Assembly: GCA_036351435.1 (NCBI GenBank)
Contig: JAZBPA010000397.1
Coordinates: forward strand, 1 to 23,010
Source: JAAUQA01 sp036351435
GTDB taxonomy: Bacteria; Pseudomonadota; Gammaproteobacteria; Competibacterales; Competibacteraceae
DNA: 23,010 nt
Direction: 5' to 3'
Of the stretch, positions 15,261 to 22,335 are shown piece by piece. The stretch's first letter is position 1, and each line of letters opens with the position of its first letter. The notes under the pieces are model-generated. The model made no database searches. It had not been told where the DNA came from and worked only from the letters and a program-made list of their open reading frames with translations. The translations under genes and the position numbers were made by a program.

Positions 15261-16388
15261 ATGAGTAATTCCTCGAATGAGTCTGTAAATGCCGATGCGC
15301 TGTTTTTGAATCGGGCCGTGGAAGCAACTATCCGTATCGGGATTATTGTCGCCTTAGCGGCTTGGTGCTTCGAAATCGTAAGACCATTTATCATCCCGAT
15401 CATCTGGGGAATGATCATCGCTACCGCAGCTTTTCCGGGTTACCGCCGGTTGCGCACTGTGTTGGGTGAACGCGAGGGATTAGCAGCGATGCTTTTCACA
15501 GTGCTGATGCTGATCATACTGATTGTTCCAGCCGTGATGCTCACCGACACCCTAGTAGATGGCGCGCAATGGTTAGCGAAGGGGCTAAACGATGGGACAC
15601 TCAAAATTCCGCCACCGCCACAGAATGTGGCCACTTGGCCATTTATCGGCGACTGGCTTTATCAGTTTTGGGCACTGGCTTCCAGCAATCTTGAAGCCGC
15701 TTTGCAACAGATAGCGCCGCATCTTAGAAAGTTTAGCTCCCAGCTGTTGTCGATAGGAGCCGGAGCTGGCTTGGAAATTCTGTTATTCATTGCAGCGATT
15801 GTGATCGCCGGAGTATTGCTGGCTAATTCCAACAGTTGTCATTATGCTGCGCGGGCAATTGCGCGACGGCTTGCGGGTGAGCGAGGCGTGCACTTCGCCG
15901 ATTTAGCAGAAGTCACGGTACGCAGTGTTAGTCGGGGTATTTTGGGGGTGGCGATCATCCAATCGCTGTTGGCCGGACTCGGTTTCCTAGCCGCCGGTGT
16001 CCCTGGCGCGGGTCTTTGGGCCTTGTTGTGTTTGCTGCTTGCGGTGATCCAGGTTGGGCCGGCATTAGTGCTGATCCCTGTGGTGGTTTATGTCTTCACA
16101 ACCGCCACCACGTTAGTTGCGATGGTATTCCTGATTTGGTGTGTTTTTGTCGGGGTGCTCGATAATATCTTGAAACCCATACTCCTGGGACGCGGGGTTG
16201 ATGTGCCGATGATCGTGATCTTTGCCGGGGCGATCGGTGGGTTCTTATCAATGGGGATCCTTGGTCTGTTTGTCGGCTCGATCATCCTGGTGCTCGGCTA
16301 CACGTTGTTCCTGGTGTGGCTTGGCGAAGAAGAACGGCAGGCCAGCGATCAAACAGCTGTTGCCCAGCCCGCTGCAGACACCAAGTGA
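15261..16388 (+). CDS. AI-2E family transporter (YdiK/PerM-like)
   Basis: A 375-residue inner-membrane protein of the AI-2E exporter family, close in length and layout to E. coli YdiK. About eight hydrophobic helices are seen: two near the N-terminus (35-80), one at about 78-95, one near 165-190, and a tight C-terminal group from 230 to 360. The family pattern of a soluble helical segment after helix three is present (residues about 100-165), as is the GVLDNILKPILLGRG motif at about 298-312. Family members export AI-2, ions or other small solutes; the substrate here is not known. GGAGAA precedes the start. It stands alone and converges with the CbiM-like gene. Confidence 0.88.
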   Translation: MSNSSNESVNADALFLNRAVEATIRIGIIVALAAWCFEIVRPFIIPIIWGMIIATAAFPGYRRLRTVLGEREGLAAMLFTVLMLIILIVPAVMLTDTLVDGAQWLAKGLNDGTLKIPPPPQNVATWPFIGDWLYQFWALASSNLEAALQQIAPHLRKFSSQLLSIGAGAGLEILLFIAAIVIAGVLLANSNSCHYAARAIARRLAGERGVHFADLAEVTVRSVSRGILGVAIIQSLLAGLGFLAAGVPGAGLWALLCLLLAVIQVGPALVLIPVVVYVFTTATTLVAMVFLIWCVFVGVLDNILKPILLGRGVDVPMIVIFAGAIGGFLSMGILGLFVGSIILVLGYTLFLVWLGEEERQASDQTAVAQPAADTK

Positions 16389-16406
16389 TCCCTGCTGCTC
16401 ACTCCC

Positions 16407-17063
16407 CTAACCACGCGGTGTCAGCTCATCAAAGGTGCTTAGCCAGGCCGGGCGTAACGCAATGAAAACTGTCGTCATGAATCCGTTCAGCAACCCTTCG
16501 GGCAATAGGTACAGCGGCAGAAACGGCAAATATGTTTCGCTGATATAGGCCATCGAATAAGCACCACTCAATACCAAATAGCTAATACCGGCGAAGACAC
16601 TCACGCTTGCCGCCAGCATGGAACCGAAGAACGCACATAAAAAAATGTAGATAAAGATATGGCGGGGCAAGTGGCGGGAAACCAGTCGATAAACGGTATA
16701 GCTCACTAATACCGGTACTACACCAAATAGCATACTGTTAAGCGGCCACGCACTGATCTCGGTCTGCTGGCTAAGCACAACCCCCAAAGTTGCTAGGCTG
16801 ACGCCGATAATACCGAGCGGCCAGCCGGCCATGAGTGTGAATACGGTAACACCGAGAAAGTGATAGCCCAAGCCGGGTGTAACGCTGACATCGAAGCGCC
16901 ATAGCAGTAACAAAGCGACCACGGCACCGAGAAAGACATGGCTAAAGCCTGTGGGCAAAGTCTTGGGATTAATGTGCCGTAGCGCCACGCCGACCACTAG
17001 CAACCAGCACAAACAAGTCAAGATCAATAACGAATTTGGAATTAACGCAATAGGGATATGCAC
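16407..17063 (-). CDS. CbiM/NikM-like integral membrane protein (ECF transporter S-component family)
   Basis: A 218-residue hydrophobic protein with about six transmembrane segments, of the family that binds Co2+ or Ni2+ as the substrate-specific part of ECF transporters. I choose the GTG start at 17063 because it gives Met-His-Ile at the N-terminus, and the Met1-His2 loop is a metal ligand in NikM/CbiM; a second histidine, H68 in GYHFLGVT, fits the other known ligand near position 67. A longer frame would overlap the upstream lipoprotein gene and add a non-membrane extension. No EcfT, EcfA or CbiN/NikN partner is in the window. No ribosome binding site is evident, so translation may be coupled to the gene 16 bases upstream. 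Confidence 0.75.
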   Translation of the reverse strand: MHIPIALIPNSLLILTCLCWLLVVGVALRHINPKTLPTGFSHVFLGAVVALLLLWRFDVSVTPGLGYHFLGVTVFTLMAGWPLGIIGVSLATLGVVLSQQTEISAWPLNSMLFGVVPVLVSYTVYRLVSRHLPRHIFIYIFLCAFFGSMLAASVSVFAGISYLVLSGAYSMAYISETYLPFLPLYLLPEGLLNGFMTTVFIALRPAWLSTFDELTPRG

Positions 17064-17079
17064 GCGTGTTGGCGAATGG

Positions 17080-17262
17080 CTAGGGTCGTTGCAACAGGTA
17101 TTCGCAGTCTTCGAGTCCTGGCATATCGGAGCTCCAGATGACCCACTGACAACGGATGTCTTTGAAGCGTGCTTGTTCCTCAGGCGAATAATGGGCACAA
17201 CCCATCATCGCTAGGGTCAGCGTGGCGCTGCAGACTAATAGACGCCAGTTGCGAAATAACAT
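17080..17262 (-). CDS. Small predicted lipoprotein
   Basis: A 60-residue protein with a lipoprotein signal peptide: basic start MLFRNWR, hydrophobic core, lipobox LAMMGC with the lipidated cysteine at 22. The mature part of about 39 residues is polar and holds two more cysteines (RCQW and EDCEY). GGAG lies seven bases before the ATG, which supports a real gene. It sits 25 bases after the DUF1499 lipoprotein gene and 16 bases before the CbiM-like gene, so the three look like one operon. No known family is recognised. The C-terminal half overlaps nothing once the CbiM-like start is set at the GTG. Confidence 0.75.
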   Translation of the reverse strand: MLFRNWRLLVCSATLTLAMMGCAHYSPEEQARFKDIRCQWVIWSSDMPGLEDCEYLLQRP

Positions 17263-17287
17263 ACTAGATCTCCGAAGAAATAAACCG

Positions 17288-17779
17288 TCATTTGATTAAG
17301 CCCTGCGCCTGCAAGGTTTCTCGCACCTGTTCCACCCGTCGTCGGTTAGCGCCTAAATCAGAGTATCCTAAACGCGATGCTGAACGAACCGCGATCTGGA
17401 ATTCAGCCGGGCGTAAATGAAATTCCAAATCATCGACGAAACGGAAAATCAGACTTTTGCTCTCGGCATGTAAGTAATCGTCGTTCACGAAAATCATGCT
17501 GGTACGTGGCATTGCTTTCACGATGGAAGTCAGTTGCAACCAAACCTCGGCGGGTTCTACTTGTAATCGATAGGGTTCAATGAAATGGCTGGCATCGGCA
17601 GCCGCGTCGCTGGATACACAGTTCGGACTAGCCGGGCAGGCGGCTAGCCGACCGTTTTCGACACCAAGATTAAACGGACGAGAACCCGTACAAGCTGTCA
17701 TCACCAGTAGTCCTGTTAACAGAACAAATAACTTATGCCAACGAACCGCCGTAGGCCACAGGTTTAGATACTGTTTCAT
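17288..17779 (-). CDS. DUF1499 lipoprotein
   Basis: A 163-residue exported lipoprotein with lipobox LVMTAC (lipidated C30). The mature domain matches DUF1499: the characteristic CPASPNCVSSDA near residues 48-59, RTSMIFVNDDYLHAESKSLIFRFVDDLEF in the middle, and the conserved SASRLGYSDLGANRRRVEQVR at the end. The family is widespread and without known function. The ribosome binding site is poor (GGAT). It lies 21 bases after the nuclease gene and upstream of the small lipoprotein in the same direction. Confidence 0.9.
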   Translation of the reverse strand: MKQYLNLWPTAVRWHKLFVLLTGLLVMTACTGSRPFNLGVENGRLAACPASPNCVSSDAAADASHFIEPYRLQVEPAEVWLQLTSIVKAMPRTSMIFVNDDYLHAESKSLIFRFVDDLEFHLRPAEFQIAVRSASRLGYSDLGANRRRVEQVRETLQAQGLIK

Positions 17780-17800
17780 GAAGAAAATCCAGTTAAAAAA

Positions 17801-18562
17801 TCATCGGCACAACGAGTGACACGGAGTGCCATCACCGTCGCGATCTAAATATTTGAATTGGCACACGGCGTAAAAAAATTTGGCTTCTCTGCAATCCTTC
17901 ATTGTGCTGCAAGTGGGCCTCCGATTGCAGAGGTATTGATAACCACTGCTACGCACGACCGGACGAGGTCGTCGCCTAGACGAACCGATCTCAAGGCGTA
18001 TTTCTTCACCACCTTCCAGACAAGGAGCTTGTTGAAAGAGCTCTTGCCCATCCGCCTGTTGGCATTTGTAAACAGTTTTTTCCCTGGTGATAGGAGCAGC
18101 GTTATGCCGAAATACCCAGGGAGGCACGGGACGCGGATCGGCCCAGAGTCCCCAACGGGCGGTACGCGCTGCCATTTCGAGTTGGTAAAAGCTGTTGTCC
18201 TGCCCGTATTGCCGGTAAAACCAGGCCATACCCAAGCGAATCAGTTCAGCGTTCACATCCATATCGCCAACATAAACCCGACCGACTACCCGCCCATAGC
18301 GATCTTTTATGGATGCGTCTACTTGTGTGGGCCGATTTAAGGTCAGAGTTGATAAAACGCTTTTGGCACGGTTGCCATAGGGTTGTTCCTGTTCCGGGGC
18401 GTCGATTTCGGCTAAACGGACCTTGATGGATTGACCGGTCTCGGTGAGCAACGTTAGCGTATCCCCATCATGAACTGCAACGGTCCGACCTTGGTAGATC
18501 GTCTCTGCTTGTGCTAGCGGTATCGCAAGGGTTAGCAAAACAATCGTTAAGAAGCTGCGCAT
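17801..18562 (-). CDS. Secreted thermonuclease-like nuclease with Excalibur domain
   Basis: A 253-residue exported protein. Signal peptide ends near residue 19 (AQA). Residues about 24-145 are an SNase domain: D34 in HDGDTLTL, R49 and E57 in VRLAEIDAPE, and R91 in DRYGR match the calcium-binding and catalytic residues D21, R35, E43 and R87 of staphylococcal nuclease, so it should be active. Residues 164-181 (VYKCQQADGQELFQQAPC) resemble a DUF4124-type motif. Residues 209-252 are an Excalibur calcium-binding domain with C212, C218, C224, C234, C248 and the DRDGDG loop at 240-245. It begins a leftward run with two lipoprotein genes, 15 bases after the GNAT gene. Confidence 0.93.
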   Translation of the reverse strand: MRSFLTIVLLTLAIPLAQAETIYQGRTVAVHDGDTLTLLTETGQSIKVRLAEIDAPEQEQPYGNRAKSVLSTLTLNRPTQVDASIKDRYGRVVGRVYVGDMDVNAELIRLGMAWFYRQYGQDNSFYQLEMAARTARWGLWADPRPVPPWVFRHNAAPITREKTVYKCQQADGQELFQQAPCLEGGEEIRLEIGSSRRRPRPVVRSSGYQYLCNRRPTCSTMKDCREAKFFYAVCQFKYLDRDGDGTPCHSLCR

Positions 18563-18577
18563 TGCTGAGCTTGGTTA

Positions 18578-19075
18578 TTATCCTGTGGTGAAAGTCTCTT
18601 GTTGATACAGAGTGAAACCGCGTTTTTGGTAATTTAATAAAGCGGCGGGATGATCCAAGGTGCAGGTGTGAACCCACACTCGCCGTGCCTCCCAAGACCA
18701 GGCATCGCGAACCGCGCAGGTTAGCAAATAACCCCCATAGCCGTGCCCGATAAACGGTTCGGTCAGACCGAAGTAACTGATTTCGACAGCGTCGGCTTGT
18801 CGCTGCAGTTCATAATATCCAGCTATAGCACCTGCTTGGTACGCGACGAAGGTTCGCAGCTGGTCACTTTCAGCATAACTACGCCATTGGGTATCCGTCC
18901 AACTCGCTTTATCCGTCCACTGCCACGGTGTACCGATAAAGCGATATAAAAACTGATTGAGTTGAAACTGTTTGATTTGGCATTCCATGATCATGGGAGG
19001 ATCGGCGCGGCAGTGCGCTGGTTTTAATTCCTCAAGACTGCGCATCTCAAGATAGTAAATCGTGACGGCACTCAT
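18578..19075 (-). CDS. GNAT family N-acetyltransferase
   Basis: A 165-residue acetyl-CoA-dependent acyltransferase. The acetyl-CoA pyrophosphate loop is GHGYGGYLL (about 114-122), preceded by the strand VEISYFGL and followed by the WVHTCTLDHPAALLNYQKRGF segment that closes the fold. The N-terminal W-rich portion is family-variable, so the substrate is unknown. The ATG at 19075 is accepted, although internal ATGs exist at residues 11 and 28. It lies 15 bases upstream of the nuclease gene and 31 bases after the chalcone-isomerase-like gene, all leftward. Confidence 0.88.
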   Translation of the reverse strand: MSAVTIYYLEMRSLEELKPAHCRADPPMIMECQIKQFQLNQFLYRFIGTPWQWTDKASWTDTQWRSYAESDQLRTFVAYQAGAIAGYYELQRQADAVEISYFGLTEPFIGHGYGGYLLTCAVRDAWSWEARRVWVHTCTLDHPAALLNYQKRGFTLYQQETFTTG

Positions 19076-19106
19076 AAAAACATCCCGGCAAACTTATTGA
19101 CAGTGC

Positions 19107-19685
19107 TCAGCCGCACGCTCCGCCTAGCAGTCCGGTTTTCAAGCCAGCATTCGGTGGTTTGGCACCAAGCCAGATCGCGAAAAAGGCCTTGGCAAAATCC
19201 TCGCCCTGAATAGGCCCATGAATTGTACTATCCACTGCTACCTGTAAACCGGTGTCTGGCTGGTAAATGAACGTCAGGCGTTCGTCCTTGGCAATATCCC
19301 TCATCCAGTTGTTCAAGGTGCTGATGCGCTCTGCGAAGGTAGGCAGTGCATCCCCGGCGCTGGTTGCGAATCCCTCGCTCCAGGCTTTACTGATGTCTTC
19401 CCGGCTTACATCCCTTAAAAACTGCAGCGTCAATTGTTTAGTTTGCCCGGATTGGAGGATATTTTCTGCGTCGGTTGATGGGCTTTCCAGGTACAGCGCG
19501 GCCACATATACATTGACTTTGAAAACCGTGGCTTCACGCAAGCCCAGGCCGTTCAATGATAGCTCGGTGTTACCCACCTGTATCTGATCTGGAAACTGGA
19601 TGCCCTGGCATTCTTCGGCGAACACCGGAAACAGTGGGAGGTTGCATAACAGGATGATGAGTAAGTGACGCCGTGCGTTGATCAT
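19107..19685 (-). CDS. Chalcone isomerase-like periplasmic protein
   Basis: A 192-residue exported protein of the bacterial chalcone-isomerase-like family. The signal peptide ends near residue 23 (FPVFA). The family core is seen as LNGLGLREATVFKVNVYVAALYLE (about 45-68), LQFLRDVSREDISKAWSEGF and the C-terminal GPIQGEDFAKAFFAIWLGAKPPN. Bacterial members are not known to act in flavonoid synthesis and may bind fatty acids. GGAGAAA precedes the start. It is the first gene of a leftward run and is divergent from the radical SAM gene. Confidence 0.9.
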   Translation of the reverse strand: MINARRHLLIILLCNLPLFPVFAEECQGIQFPDQIQVGNTELSLNGLGLREATVFKVNVYVAALYLESPSTDAENILQSGQTKQLTLQFLRDVSREDISKAWSEGFATSAGDALPTFAERISTLNNWMRDIAKDERLTFIYQPDTGLQVAVDSTIHGPIQGEDFAKAFFAIWLGAKPPNAGLKTGLLGGACG

Positions 19686-19883
19686 TTGTATTTCTCCAAG
19701 TCGGACTTACGGTGATCATTGTCAGAGCTACACTTCAAAAATAGCCGTAAAGCGGTCTCTATACACACTTGTTCGTTAAGCATAATATTTTTTGAGGTGA
19801 CAACCCGAATAAACGCCAAAGAAGCGCTGCGGGAAGAACAATAATCAATGCCGAACGCTTCTCTGTGTCGTTAAGAGGACATT
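19686..19883. promoter_or_regulatory. Divergent promoter region, chalcone-isomerase-like / radical SAM
   Basis: A 198-bp AT-rich gap between divergent genes. A weak rightward candidate is TATACA (19760-19765), 17 bases, TAATAT (19783-19788), giving a leader of roughly 90 bases for the radical SAM gene. AAGAGGA (19873-19879) is its ribosome binding site. No leftward promoter is convincing by eye. Confidence 0.35.
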
Positions 19884-20873
19884 ATGGGCAAGATAAAGTC
19901 AGATTCCCCAACCCCTGTCTTTCCACGTCTGGTCCACATTGAGAACACTAATGCGTGCCCGGCACGTTGCGTTATGTGTCCGATGGATGTAATGCAACGT
20001 CCCACGGGATTAATGCGCTTTGATTTGTTCGAGCGGCTTGTTAGGGAATGCGCCGCTCACCCAGAGGTTAGAGAACTGCATTTACACGGGTTTGGCGAGC
20101 CCCTGTTAGACAAATCGATTGGCGACAAGGTGGCGTTTGCCAAGAATCTCGGAATCCCGCGCACTTACATTGTAACGACCGGCTCTTTACTGAAACAAAA
20201 AATGGCGCGATCCCTGATTAAGGCAGGGTTGGACGGAATCAAGTTCAGTTTCTACGGCATGTCGAAGCAGACCTACGAATCAATCCATCAACGGCTGGAT
20301 TTCGAGACAACGGTGCGTAATATCGAAGGTTTCTTCGAAATTCGTGACCAACTCAAAGCCGCTAATCCTGCTGTACGCTTCCAATTCAATCGGGAATTGG
20401 CTCCACCGGATGAATTCGACCGGTTTATCGAACACTGGCGGCCTTACATGGATCGGGACCGTGGAGATGAGTTCTTTGTCACCGGGCTACATAACTGGGC
20501 TGGCGGGAAAGAATTCAACGCATTGAAACGCCCGGAACACCAACGGCATTGCGCGTGGCCGTTCCGAGATATCCAGATTCTGTGGGATGGGCGCGTGGTG
20601 CCCTGTGTGTTTGATTACGATGCGGTGCAGGTGATTGGGGACGTGAACCAGACCAGCATCGCGCAGGTATGGCATTCTCAGCCCTACGAGGACCTCCGCC
20701 AGATTTGGCGAGAGCGGCGCTCGTTCTCGAATCCTTTATGTGCTGCGTGTGACGATCCCGACGGAACCTACCAACCCGATACAGTGGACAAGCAGCTGCA
20801 ACCATTGCGCCGCCGTGTTATTCGCCGACGCGGACTGCGCGGGTTGATCGACCAGGTTATTGGTACGGCCTGA
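19884..20873 (+). CDS. Radical SAM protein with SPASM-type C-terminal domain
   Basis: A 329-residue radical S-adenosylmethionine enzyme. The [4Fe-4S] cluster motif Cx3Cx2C is C25, C29 and C32 in NACPARCVMC, and GFGEPLL (69-75) is the SAM-contacting GGE-like motif. The C-terminal part carries C223, then C241 in GRVVPCVFD, then C286 and C289 in CAAC, followed by a basic tail; this is the pattern of a SPASM or shortened twitch domain holding an auxiliary cluster. Such enzymes modify peptides, sugars or other molecules; the substrate is unknown. The segment WDGRVVPCVFDYDAVQVIGD is typical of SPASM. Two very small ORFs lie directly downstream on the same strand. It has a clear ribosome binding site. 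Confidence 0.9.
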   Translation: MGKIKSDSPTPVFPRLVHIENTNACPARCVMCPMDVMQRPTGLMRFDLFERLVRECAAHPEVRELHLHGFGEPLLDKSIGDKVAFAKNLGIPRTYIVTTGSLLKQKMARSLIKAGLDGIKFSFYGMSKQTYESIHQRLDFETTVRNIEGFFEIRDQLKAANPAVRFQFNRELAPPDEFDRFIEHWRPYMDRDRGDEFFVTGLHNWAGGKEFNALKRPEHQRHCAWPFRDIQILWDGRVVPCVFDYDAVQVIGDVNQTSIAQVWHSQPYEDLRQIWRERRSFSNPLCAACDDPDGTYQPDTVDKQLQPLRRRVIRRRGLRGLIDQVIGTA

Positions 20874-20913
20874 ATCGAACAAGGACAAGCCTCAACTTTG
20901 GAAGAGGAATAGA

Positions 20914-20976
20914 ATGGCATCTAACCTACCCCGCTCAGCTAACGCAAAAGAACCGCCATTGCATACCAAGAGGTGA
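20914..20976 (+). CDS. Putative 20-codon leader ORF
   Basis: A short frame of 20 residues, starting MASNLPRS and ending HTKR, preceded by GAAGAGGA at good spacing. Its TGA stop lies inside the ribosome binding region of the next ORF and two bases before that ORF's ATG. The layout suggests translational coupling or a leader peptide. Such a short frame could be chance. Confidence 0.35.
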   Translation: MASNLPRSANAKEPPLHTKR

Positions 20977-20978
20977 TT

Positions 20979-21149
20979 ATGTTGCGTACTATCCAATTCA
21001 TAATGATGCTGGTGATTATTGCAACGATCAATGCAGGCTGCGCTTATCAGGTGACTCAAAATGGTTACCAGATCCGCAGCGCGATACCCGCGCCTCAAGG
21101 GTTTTATCCTTGTCTGTTCAACCTGCCAGGAGCAGGGCCGTGTGACTAA
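20979..21149 (+). CDS. Small predicted lipoprotein or secreted peptide
   Basis: A 56-residue frame with AGAGGTG directly upstream at ideal distance. It opens MLRTIQF, followed by a hydrophobic stretch of about 12 residues and INAGC with C21, a near-lipobox that lacks the usual leucine at -3. The mature part would be about 36 residues, with glycine, proline and two cysteines near the end (YPCLF, GPCD). No family is recognised. It lies 105 bases after the radical SAM gene on the same strand and converges with the glutathione transferase gene. It may be an entericidin-like small lipoprotein or, less likely, a substrate of the radical SAM enzyme. Confidence 0.55.
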   Translation: MLRTIQFIMMLVIIATINAGCAYQVTQNGYQIRSAIPAPQGFYPCLFNLPGAGPCD

Positions 21150-21178
21150 TAGCCTGAGTATTGGAGCATCAGTTTTTA

Positions 21179-21892
21179 TCAGACTTGTGTTACATCTTGT
21201 TGCCCACCTCCCTGACTATAAGGGAAATAGTGATCAATCAGCCGCTGGCGGTAGTTGTCATGGTTTAGTGAGGTTGCCCAGAGATTGGGCTCTTTGAGCA
21301 TCGCTTGATACCAGAATTGATAACGAGACCAGATTTCCCCATCTGCCGGTAATTCGAAACCCCGGTAATGCCCCAGTAGCGTATCGATTCGATAGGCAAA
21401 GGGGACAAGTAAGATATCAACAGCCCCGATCTGAGCACCATCAAAATATGGGCCGCTTGGCGACATTGCTGTAGCCAAATCACCTAGGCCACTAATGAGT
21501 TTCTTTCGGGACTCGTCACGATAGTCACCCGCGTCCTTCGCTTTGAGAAATCGATAAAAGTACGGAACGATACTGGTATTGACATGATCCATCCAAAATC
21601 GCTGTTCTGCCCGCTCATTGGGATTTTCTGGGAGGATTGGATTGATACCGGGGGCCAAATCTTCAAGATATTCGACGATTCGGCTTGAGTCGATGATGGT
21701 GGTACTACCTGGGTTGTTCATGTTGGGCTGAACAATCACAGGAACCTTCGCGCTGTTACGCGACATCTCAAGCCACCAACGCGATTTTCGGTAGGGATCG
21801 ACCTCAATATACTCAAAATCGAGTTGCTTGTGCAGCAGTGTGATCCAGGCCCTTTGGGCAAATGGGCAATACCAGGCCGAGTAGAATTTCAT
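21179..21892 (-). CDS. Glutathione S-transferase (omega-like, catalytic cysteine)
   Basis: A 237-residue cytoplasmic GST. The N-terminal thioredoxin-like domain begins MKFYSAWYCPFAQRAW with CPFA in the position of the catalytic cysteine (C9) of omega-class enzymes; these act as thiol transferases or reductive dehalogenases rather than classic conjugators. KVPVIV (about 49-54) supplies the cis-proline and ...IIDSSRIVEYLED (about 66-78) the glutathione-binding serine pair. The rest is the alpha-helical GST C-domain. No clear ribosome binding site is present. It follows the GFA gene by 31 bases in the same direction and is likely the third gene of a dehalogenase-GFA-GST operon. Confidence 0.9.
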   Translation of the reverse strand: MKFYSAWYCPFAQRAWITLLHKQLDFEYIEVDPYRKSRWWLEMSRNSAKVPVIVQPNMNNPGSTTIIDSSRIVEYLEDLAPGINPILPENPNERAEQRFWMDHVNTSIVPYFYRFLKAKDAGDYRDESRKKLISGLGDLATAMSPSGPYFDGAQIGAVDILLVPFAYRIDTLLGHYRGFELPADGEIWSRYQFWYQAMLKEPNLWATSLNHDNYRQRLIDHYFPYSQGGGQQDVTQV

Positions 21893-21923
21893 AGATGATT
21901 TTTAAGCAAACTAATTCTGTTGG

Positions 21924-22328
21924 TTACGCGTATTTGGGGAGCGGGTCATCAATAGTGATGATACGGCGATCGTAGAAGAAATGTGAGTTGGACTGAAGCT
22001 CCTTGGGAAGTTCACCACCATTACACTTGCTGATCAGCAGTTGTGAAACCAGTTTCCAACCCATAGCGTTGGTGTTGTACAGCGTTTCTCCACAGTTTTT
22101 ACAGAAAACCCGAGTCATCTCCAAGGTCGGATATTTGTACTCCACAGTGTGCTCTTCACCCGACTGAATACTGACATTATCCCGGTCCCAAGCGACCACC
22201 GAGTGATACGGGACATCAAGCAGTACGCGACAATCTTCGCAGTGACAGAAGGCATGCACTTTGGGTGCATCTTTCATAGTTAACGCCACAGTTCCACAAT
22301 CACAATTAACCTGATACTGCTTTGTCAT
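21924..22328 (-). CDS. GFA domain protein (glutathione-dependent formaldehyde-activating family)
   Basis: A 134-residue zinc protein. The Gfa/CENP-V-type cysteines are all present: C9 and C11 (NCDCG), C28, C30 and C33 (FCHCEDC), C76 and C79 (FCKNCG). The founding member, Gfa, was reported to speed the reaction of formaldehyde with glutathione; many other members have unknown roles. The ATG at 22328 is chosen because AGGAG lies just upstream; a longer frame from 22397 would overlap the dehalogenase gene. Only seven bases separate it from that gene's stop, showing co-transcription. Confidence 0.9.
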   Translation of the reverse strand: MTKQYQVNCDCGTVALTMKDAPKVHAFCHCEDCRVLLDVPYHSVVAWDRDNVSIQSGEEHTVEYKYPTLEMTRVFCKNCGETLYNTNAMGWKLVSQLLISKCNGGELPKELQSNSHFFYDRRIITIDDPLPKYA

Positions 22329-22335
22329 GAGTTTG

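Noticed and set aside
21061..21297. A 78-codon plus-strand frame over the 3' ends of the small lipoprotein and GST genes
   Set aside because: It overlaps two better supported genes in other frames and has no ribosome binding site.
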